A DNA stretch of 64,000 nt, from the NCBI GenBank assembly GCA_028274465.1, contig CM051455.1, positions 131,660,096 through 131,724,095 on the forward strand, written 5' to 3'. A program made the translations under genes and the position numbers. Positions 56,875-64,000 of this stretch are shown here, piece by piece; within the stretch, counting starts at the first letter, position 1, and every line of letters begins with the position of its first letter. Source of the stretch: Plantago ovata. Taxonomy: Eukaryota > Streptophyta > Magnoliopsida > Lamiales > Plantaginaceae. The notes beneath the pieces are model-generated. The model was not told the origin of the DNA, made no database searches, and saw only the letters and a list, made by a program, of their open reading frames with translations.

Positions 56875-57224
56875 AACGTCTTTTTGTCATACGAGTGATA
56901 CCGTATCATAGCCTCACCAGGCCACTCCCTGCGAGACCACTAGTGTAAACTGATATTTTGATCATAGTTCATAAGGGAGTTGAACACAAGTCTTGTATAT
57001 TGCTGCATATAGGGTGTTTTACAGTGCCCTTCTGTATCATAAATATGTTTATATTTTGGAAATCATTTAATTGATCAGATTTGAAAGAAGAAATCGATTT
57101 ATAATTATTTTAACAAAAATCTACCTTCTATGATGAACACCATTCCTATGCCGCAGCCCCTTATTCGCAAATCTTGAACTCCTCCCAATCCTTACACGAT
57201 GATGAAGAGCGCTAACGTGTTCAT
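56875..57224. other. Intergenic, no gene seen
   Basis: 3' flank of the GT34-like gene on the plus strand and of the minus-strand exon fragment at 57225. AT-rich, no features. Confidence 0.4.
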
Positions 57225-57640
57225 CTACATTCCCCATGCCCTCCTCCTACGCATATGAGTTGAGTTTCCAGCAAGGCTAATGTGTGCTCTGTGACTAGTA
57301 GGCCTCAAGGATCGCCTCAGGCGTTCTTCCTTGCAATACATCCTTTTGGTAGACCGAGTTCTTGTCCTTTTGTCATTACTCGGTCGTTCAACTGCAAATT
57401 CTTCCGACTCACTGTCATTGTCACTGGAAGTTGAACTGGGGCTTACAACTGCTAATTCAACGTCAATCTTTCGCCTTCTGCGCTTTCTCTTGACTGATCG
57501 AAGACTGTACCGTAAGTACGTGCAACAGAAGTCTAACACGGAGAAACAAATAGAGAAACAAGCCCATGTGACTCTATAGGAGGTGTGGCAAATGCATTGG
57601 CAGATTCCCAACTTGTATACCAGATAGAAAAATAACAACA
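57225..57640 (-). pseudogene. Terminal exon of an unknown membrane protein, separated from its 5' exons
   Basis: On the minus strand an acceptor (ctttacaatgcag) opens at 57640 into 138 codons to the stop at 57225: a hydrophobic, Cys-rich start (VLLFFYLVYKLGICQC, VTWACFSICFSVLDFCC), a basic block (SVKRKRRRRK), a Ser/Asp/Glu-rich stretch and a basic tail (RLRRSLRPTSHRAH). The phase fits the donor of exon 2 of the gene beginning at 63713 (TTTG/gtgag plus TGTTG gives Val). No exons 1-2 are found upstream on this strand; a LINE lies there instead. Family function unknown. It could still be expressed from a distant promoter, but an orphaned duplicate exon is more likely. Confidence 0.6.
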
Positions 57641-57739
57641 CTGCATTGTAAAGAACAAGTACATCTCTTTGGGCACAACTGTACAGGAGTAAATACATTA
57701 AAAATCAGTCTCTCTGGGATTTAAGATCAAGTATAGGAT

Positions 57740-59127
57740 GTAACTGGTTTTGGAGGTGCATGTTTAGTTCTAAACATGTTTTCAAATCATATCTTAGTTG
57801 GCAGGAGCTGGAACTTCAGTTTCATTTTGGCATGATAACTGGTTGAAAATAGGACCTTTAGCGAATATAGTTTATGACATACCTATGCATCTTTATCATA
57901 TTAAAGTAGAATTCTGCATTCAAAATGGGAAATGGAATGTTTCTTTATTGCGGTCTATGTTACCACAGGATATTATCTTCAAGATACAAGGGTATCCCCT
58001 TCCTTTATACACCAGGAATGATGTTTTAGTATGGGCGGGGGGGTCTCAGCAAGGAGAGTTTTCTATTAAATCAGCATATTTAACTCAAATGCAGGCACAC
58101 ACAGTTATTCCTTCAGGACATGGCATAGGATATGGTATTTACATACACAACCAAAAACTAGATTCTTTGTGTGGTTGCTAGTTCATAATAGATTGCCTAC
58201 TAGGCTTAGACTATGGAGGCAGAGGTTGCAACCTACTCCTGTGTGTCCACTGTGTCAACAAATTGAAGAATCACTTCCACAGTTGTTCTTTCAATGTCCA
58301 CGGTTCAGGCTGTACAGGCAAATGTTCATGCCGTATGTCCAAGACACGGGTATTCTAAGTTGTGCACCAGGTGCTTTTTTCTTTGCCACTGAGTTCTGAT
58401 GCACAGTTGAGATAGTATATGGGTGCTGGGCCATATGGAAAGCCAGGAATGCATGTTTGTTTCAGGGTGCTGATATTAATCAACTAGCAATGTGGCATCA
58501 GTCAAAAGATTATAAGCAATATATCCCTGTTAAAATGTGTCTTGATAAGCAGGTTTATAGATTTCACTAGGAGCCGCCTGGGGAGGGTACTGTAGTATTA
58601 TTACTGATGGCTCAGTCCTTAAGAATGGTCAAGCTGGTGTTGGGTGTTGGCTGATTGATCATAACAAAAAATTTCTTAGAGCAGTGGCTGAATCTATAGG
58701 GTTTACAGATAGTAATACAGCTGAATTGTGGGAAGTTCGAACATGATTAATTCATGCAGCACAATTGCATATTTCCAGACTTTTGATTCGGACTGACTCG
58801 CAATATGTCGTTTCATGTTTATGCAGGAACAGTCCACCTCTTCGGGAGGCGCTCAACCTAACTGAAGACATCAAGCAGCTTGTATCAAATTTTTCTCAAG
58901 TACAAGTTCACGACATCTATCGAGAAGGGAATTCGACGGCGGATCTCCTTTCAAAATTTGCAAGTAAGGATAGGGATGAAGTAGTTGTATCAAATTTTGA
59001 CTCTTACCTATATAAGGTACAAACTCAAGTTTGGGATCAGATTTCCAGACCAAGGTAGTCGCACAGCCTCAACAACAAGCACCTTGTAATATATGTGTGT
59101 GAGAAATAAAAGAACTACTTCATACAT

Positions 59128-59151
<24 letters not shown>
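57740..59151 (+). mobile_element. 5'-truncated LINE with zf-RVT and RNase H domains and poly-A tail
   Basis: Pieces of ORF2's C-terminal half: GTSVSFWHDNWLKIGPL, then the zf-RVT domain (HNRLPTRLRLWRQRL, VCPLCQQIEES, FFQCPRF), then an RNase H domain (TDGSVLKNGQAGVGCWL, NTAELWEVR, RTDSQYVVSCL, REGNSTADLLSKFA). It ends in AATAAAAG and a 22-nt poly-A at 59130-59151. In-frame stops and frameshifts are present. The 5' edge near 57740 is estimated. Confidence 0.85.
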
Positions 59152-59158
<7 letters not shown>

Positions 59159-59464
59159 GCAAAATTGTGATGCGAAAGACACTCCTCCCTCTGTTTCACT
59201 CATGTTTTCACGTCAATACGTGAATTATTAAATCTTAAGCCGTATTAAAGCGTCTGCGTCTCAATTCCTCCTCATTCTAAAACTTTACTCCTTCAGTTCT
59301 TCTCTCTGTTTATGAGTATTTAATTAATATAGCTTCTTGTCCAAGCCAACCAGTAACAAGTTCAACAAATTTCTCCCCTTGTTCAAAAAGCAGAGAGCTC
59401 CTAGTACAAAACAACCTGAAAAGCTTCGTCGTTACAGCTCCCTTCGTTACTTTCGGTGTTCGAT

Positions 59465-60479
59465 ATGTCGGTAAGTATTTGTTCATCCTTTCAATTCAAT
59501 TCGGCAAACCCTAGGTCGACACCTTTCATCTGATTTGATTAATTAAACTGACCTAGAGAGGGATTATTATTGTACAGATCTTCGAGTACAATGGAAGTGC
59601 CTTGGTGGCAATGGTGGGGAAGAATTGCTTCGCCATCGCCAGTGATCGCCGTCTTGGCGTTCAGCTACAGACAGTCGCCACTGATTTCCAGAGGATTTTT
59701 AAGATTCACGATAAGCTCTTTATTGGCCTCTCTGGCCTTGGAAGCGATGCTCAGACTTTGTAAGCCATATTTCCCTTTCCAATTGCCGATTGTTTGCTTA
59801 ATTACTATTCCTATGTTCCAAACTAAGCTTTCTAAGTCTTTGAAATTACTCTTATATTACACATGATTATTATATTAGAAAAATATAATTGATTTTCTTT
59901 CATAATAGATAGTGGTATTTGCTGGACATACAATCACATAGATTCTGGTGTTTGCTTATTGCCTGGCTAATTCTTCTATTGAGGAGAGGGTGAACAGAGC
60001 TGTAGTTTGATAATACCAATATGTGCTTTTGGCGTTTTCTAGTGCATTTTTTAAGTCATCTTCTTCGGCTGGTGATCTTATTTGTGTTTGATTGTGTAAT
60101 GTGAAGGCATCAGCGGCTTGTGTTTAGACACAAACTGTACGAGCTACGGGAAGAAAGGAACATGAAGCCTGAAACTTTTGCAAGCCTTGTATCTGCCCTT
60201 CTATATGAGAAAAGGTCAGTGATTTCGAGAATTTGCCACAGCCTAATTACCTGTAATTGACCTTAAAGATGCTAGAATCCTTCAGTTAGGTGAACAAAAG
60301 CTCTGCTTCTTTCTGTCAATGTCACCTAATTCACAGGGCAGGGGAAATGTATGTATTCTGAGGGGTTTGACAGTCCGACTATTCCTTTTATTCCATTTGC
60401 TGACAAATGAACCTTCACACAGGAAAATGGTTACTCACTCACACTCACACATGAGCACTTCTTGAAGAGAAACTTGTCA

Positions 60480-60517
<38 letters not shown>

Positions 60518-62722
60518 CATAGTTACTGCCTACTAGTTGCTGAATGCAATAGATTTACCACCGACTATCCACTTCTCTTCCACATACATCATAGAGTTGT
60601 GAATAGAAAGATTTTCCCTCTTTTGACTCTTTTCTCTTCCAGGTTTGGCCCGTACTTTTGTCAACCTGTTATTGCTGGATTAGGCGACGAAGACAAACCT
60701 TTCATTTGCACTATGGATTCTATTGGAGCAAAGTAAGTCGAGCTTTCTTCTCTTGCTCCTTAGCTTAAAAAAAGTTGATTTTTCTCTATGTATATACATA
60801 ACTTGCGAATATTTGTATGATGATTTCTTTCAGACATAATCCAAGAGAGTTCAGTCGATTAATTTTTCAGTGTTATGTTATGCTTAACAAAATATTGTGC
60901 TCTTAAGTCCTAACCGATCATATAGTGTAGTTTCTGCATCTTTTGCCTTTTAATCGTATTTTACCAAAAACAATTTGCTTATGAAGAGTTTGAGGGAGGG
61001 AGGGTTAATTGACCAAATACTGTATGCAGAATGAAGTGAAGATGGTAGCAAAATAGGATTCTGGGACTTAGTAAAATGACAGCCTCATTATCATTTTTTA
61101 ATGTTGAATGGATGTGATGAAAACCAAGACTGTGGGACCAAATTACACTTGGTAATAAAGCGGTTCTTGAAGCTAAAAGACTCTGAGACAAGGGCAAATT
61201 CGCTATGGCTAGGAGGAAGAAATATGTATTTCAGAGACCAGTGACCACCAATCGCCAGACAGCTAGGCATGAGATTAGTCTTATTGGAGTTTGGTAATTT
61301 AGTAGCATTAGAAGAATTTTAACGTTAGTTTATTTTCTAATGTTAGTTTAGCTAGTTATTAATTCGATTTACATTGTCCAGGCTCATGCCTGTTGTTAAA
61401 AGGTTGATAATCGAAGCATAAGCACATGCTAAGTGTTGCTATTTGATAAGAAGAATATAAACCCTAATTTGTATAAAAAAATTCTCCACTAACCAGTCTC
61501 TATGGTCCTATATATATGGCAAAATTCCTTGCCAAAACAAGGCTATTAGAATAAGATAATTAGCTAAACTAACAAGCTACTGTAAGAAAAGAAATTAACA
61601 ATGCTATCAAATGAGCAAACTCCAATAAGGCTATTCGCACTCATCAGTTTGGGGCTTTTTTGGTCTATCAAATACATACTATTTCTTGCTTATAGGTCCC
61701 CTTTCGTCTTGTCCGGAGTCTTTTAGCTTCAAGTCGCACTTTTTTGTAAGTGTTCGTTAGTCCAGTCTTGGTTCCTGTCAGAATGTTGTGTAACTTGAAA
61801 TTTATATCGAGTATAACGTTGATGTTTGTTAGATTTCGTTTTGAGTTTTGGTTTGGTCACATGCCCCCAAAATATATTTCGTGTATTTATAGTTCCTCAA
61901 TATTGCAGGGAACTTGCCAAAGATTTTGTTGTTGCTGGAACAGCCTCAGAGTCACTTTATGGTGCCTGTGAATCAATGTTCAAACCTGACATGGTAAATA
62001 CTATTGATGGCATTTCCCCCCCCCCCCCCCCCCCCTTGAAGTTGAAACCTAAGTTTGTTGATGTATTCTGTTCTTTTATTGGCCTGATATAATTTCCGTC
62101 TTGTTGCTTTACATATCAAGCTGCATAATTATGCTCTAAAATGCCTTTATGTTGAATCAATATGGATTAAGCCATTGTATAAAACATTATACCACTGTAC
62201 ACATTCTTGGAAGCCTGCAATTCACGCAAAAGTGCATGGAAGAATAATTAGTATTGTTACAGAACCTAATATTTAATTCTTGTTGTGACTCGGTTGATTC
62301 TCCCTGGAGTTCTTTTATAGGTCATCATCACCTTCTTTTGATATTAAATGCATCTGTGTTAGTTGTCAGTTATGACGTTCCATTTCCATCATGAACATCT
62401 AATGTATCCATCGCTCACACATGCATTGACTAATTTTTGTGTTACTTATTAGATCTCTTACTCGTATCTTTATCAAATGTTCAGGAAGCCGAGGAACTGT
62501 TTGAGACAATCTCTCAAGCACTTTTATCATCTGTTGACCGTGATTGTTTGAGTGGTTGGGGAGGACATGTTTATCTTGTGTAAGTTCTATCCTTTAATGA
62601 AATCTTACTATTATGAGAAAGCGGCCTGCACTGGTTTTCTCAGTTTGTTAATGTATTGTCTTTGTTTTAACAGGACACCGACAGAAGTTACAGAGAGAGT
62701 CCTCAAGGGAAGAATGGACTGA
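59465..62722 (+). CDS. PBC1: 20S proteasome subunit beta-3 (204 aa, 7 exons)
   Basis: Non-catalytic beta-ring subunit of the 20S proteasome, in cytosol and nucleus. Exons: 59465-59470 (only ATG TCG), 59578-59759, 60107-60214, 60643-60732, 61909-61993, 62485-62579, 62674-62722; the sum is 615 nt in frame. The protein begins MSIFEYNGSALVAMVGKN and keeps NCFAIASDRRLGVQLQT, FIGLSGLGSDAQTL, MKPETFASLVSALLYEKRFG, CTMDSIGAKELAKDFVVAGT, SLYGACESMFKPDM, LSSVDRDCLSGWGGHVY and a KGRMD end. Length equals Arabidopsis PBC1 (204 aa). Intron 2 holds a MITE fragment, intron 3 a (CT)n tract, intron 5 a 20-nt poly-C. A fragment of a second copy lies at 93-479. Confidence 0.97.
60483..60514. repeat. (CT)n microsatellite in proteasome intron 3
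   Basis: About 15 uninterrupted CT units inside the intron of the beta-3 gene, upstream of the exon-4 acceptor. Confidence 0.9.
62016..62035. repeat. Poly-C run in proteasome intron 5
   Basis: Twenty consecutive C residues starting 22 nt after the exon-5 donor. Length is likely polymorphic or uncertain. Confidence 0.9.
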
Positions 62723-63712
62723 TCATCAAAAGTGCATGTGTGTTTGTTGAAACCGAACTGTCTCAACACTGTGTATGGCAACTTTTTATTTGGTGGAAGA
62801 ACAATCAAAATGTAGTTTTTTAATTTCAAAAATCAAACACGCATAGTGTCTCTGTAGAACTATAGTTTTGTTTGAATTGACATCTCGAGATAGCGGGTGA
62901 TCATCAGTTCTTCACCTCTCTCATCCGCATTGCATAGAGAATCTCCAGTCCATTCTTCATACCTTTCTTTTGCCTAACAGTTACGTACAAATTAAAAAAT
63001 ACAGCATTGCCCTCAGTTTTTGGTGCATACACAAATTTGAGGTATGATATTCCAGTTGTAGCATGCGGTAGAGTTTGAAAACAGAGGCAAGTATATTGAA
63101 ATGGTAAAAGATAAAAACATTCTGTATGAGAAAAAAAATAAAAATAATGGTAATAAATTATTATAAATTCTTTTCCGATAACTACCCACTGAAAGGTTGT
63201 AATATAAAAAGGGCACCCCTTCCCTCCCAATTCCCCCGACAACAACAAAATTACAAAACCATCCAGAAGAAAATTTTCTGGAATACATTACACTGTGCAT
63301 ATGATATACGGTATATTGGTATGTAGCAAGTTCGATAATAATCCAAGGAAACCTCTCCATTTTCAATTTCGAAGAACAATATCATCAACACGAAAAGGAT
63401 GTAGCAGTACTTCCCTGTTTCTGTGAAACCACGTTACAAGTGCACTGTTGCTGTTACTTCCAGTTCCAGGTATGATTAAAAGATTCCAATCTATATTTAT
63501 GATGCACATTTTAGTTTTCTGTTAATTTTTTTTTGAGTAGAAGTTTTCTGTTAATTCTGTGATGAATAGAAAGGGAAATGAACTTCTCTCGGAGATTCTT
63601 CCTTTTAATATTAGATCATTTGGTTTTGTATGTTCAGAAACATAATTGGTGGTATACATTCAATTTATCTTCTAGTTGCGGAAACGAAGAGAACAATTGT
63701 GTTGGATCATCC
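62723..63712. other. 3' flank of the proteasome gene and upstream region of the last gene
   Basis: AT-rich. Short frames on the minus strand (62904-63366) lack recognisable domains. Probably 3' UTR, then promoter and leader of the gene starting at 63713, perhaps with a 5'-UTR intron (acceptor-like tcttctag near 63674). Confidence 0.4.
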
Positions 63713-63992
63713 ATGGGGAACGTAGTTGGTTCGTTTTTCTCCGGATCTGGTCAGGTTGTTGGAGCGCTTTGGGGCACCCTCTTGATTTCTTATCTGGCGC
63801 ATCTTGCAAGTAAGGTTTTGCTTTTGTCAACACATCACCCAAGTCTATCTTATTTCACTCTATTGAGAAACTCTTTCCTTTCTGTGCACAGCTCAGTATG
63901 TGGTCCAACTTGGGATTTCACTTGTTACATGGAGAACTTCTGCATTTCACATTTGCTCAAGTTGGCCATGGTGGCAGCACTCGTCTACTTTG
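63713..63992 (+). CDS. First two exons of an unknown membrane protein (runs off the window)
   Basis: Exon 1 63713-63809 (donor CAA/gtaagg) starts MGNVVGSFFSGSGQVVGAL. Exon 2 is 63892-63992 (acceptor tgcacag, donor TTTG/gtgag). The conserved-looking continuation (PLDFLSGASCNSVCGPTWDF, then CYMENFCISHLLKLAMVAAL) is in a different frame from the ATG, so one base appears to be missing near 63767-63774. Adding one base also brings the two exons to the phase required by the related exon at 57640-57225. A Cys-rich loop followed by a membrane segment suggests a small membrane protein; function unknown. The rest lies beyond the window. Confidence 0.55.
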
Positions 63993-64000
63993 GTGAGTAT

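Noticed and set aside
57331..57579. Plus-strand ORF opposite the exon fragment
   Set aside because: Reverse complement of a Ser/Asp/Glu- and Arg-rich coding stretch; the minus strand has the acceptor and the family-like frame.
62904..63366. Minus-strand ORFs of about 115 codons upstream of the last gene
   Set aside because: Aromatic, low-complexity translations of T-rich DNA, overlapping each other in different frames, with no domain or splice context.

Overview
The window is plant nuclear DNA from a eudicot. Genes have spliceosomal GT-AG introns, the background is AT-rich, and LINEs, Stowaway-type and hAT-type MITEs, a solo LTR and microsatellites are interspersed. The two NLR genes resemble the R1 'late blight resistance homolog' class that is expanded in asterids, so I lean towards an asterid (perhaps Lamiales); that placement is inference.

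Layout. 0-0.5 kb: decayed fragment of a proteasome beta-3 gene. 0.66-1.2 kb (-): ALOG/LSH gene. 1.8-9 kb: two head-to-head R1-type NLR genes around a MITE-bearing 1.85 kb spacer. 9-13 kb: no clear gene. 13-18.3 kb: two tandem F-box/FBD pseudogenes, then a LINE tail. 20.0-23.7 kb (+): complete chloroplast ribulose-5-phosphate 3-epimerase, nine exons. 24.1-26.2 kb (-): intronless PPR gene with an unusual C-terminal repeat. 27-27.8 kb: LINE reverse-transcriptase fragment. 29.2-36.4 kb (-): 3' part of an unrecognised gene followed by about 14 tandem units of roughly 0.42 kb, each with a 72-nt exon-like segment bounded by splice consensus. 36.4-40.7 kb (-): broken LINE split by a 1,474-bp solo LTR. 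42.2-48.4 kb (+): complete TOC1/PRR1 clock gene whose first intron carries degenerate copies of its own exon-2 acceptor. 49.5-51.4 kb (-): complete VTI12-like SNARE gene. 53.2-54.5 kb (+): intronless eRF1 with NIKK in place of NIKS. 55.8-56.9 kb (+): shortened GT34 glycosyltransferase-like ORF with an altered DxD motif. 57.2-57.6 kb (-): terminal exon of an unknown membrane protein, next to a LINE 3' end. 59.5-62.7 kb (+): complete proteasome beta-3 gene. 63.7-64 kb (+): first two exons of a relative of the gene at 57.2 kb.

The genes form no pathway cluster; housekeeping and clock genes are separated by repeats and broken copies. Recurrent themes are partial local duplication (proteasome fragment, split membrane gene, F-box pair, NLR tail exon) and tandem amplification of short exon-containing segments (29-36 kb array, TOC1 intron 1, PPR tail, TOC1 leader). 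Splice boundaries were inferred by eye from GT-AG consensus, reading phase and recalled family length. All six complete spliced models close in frame.
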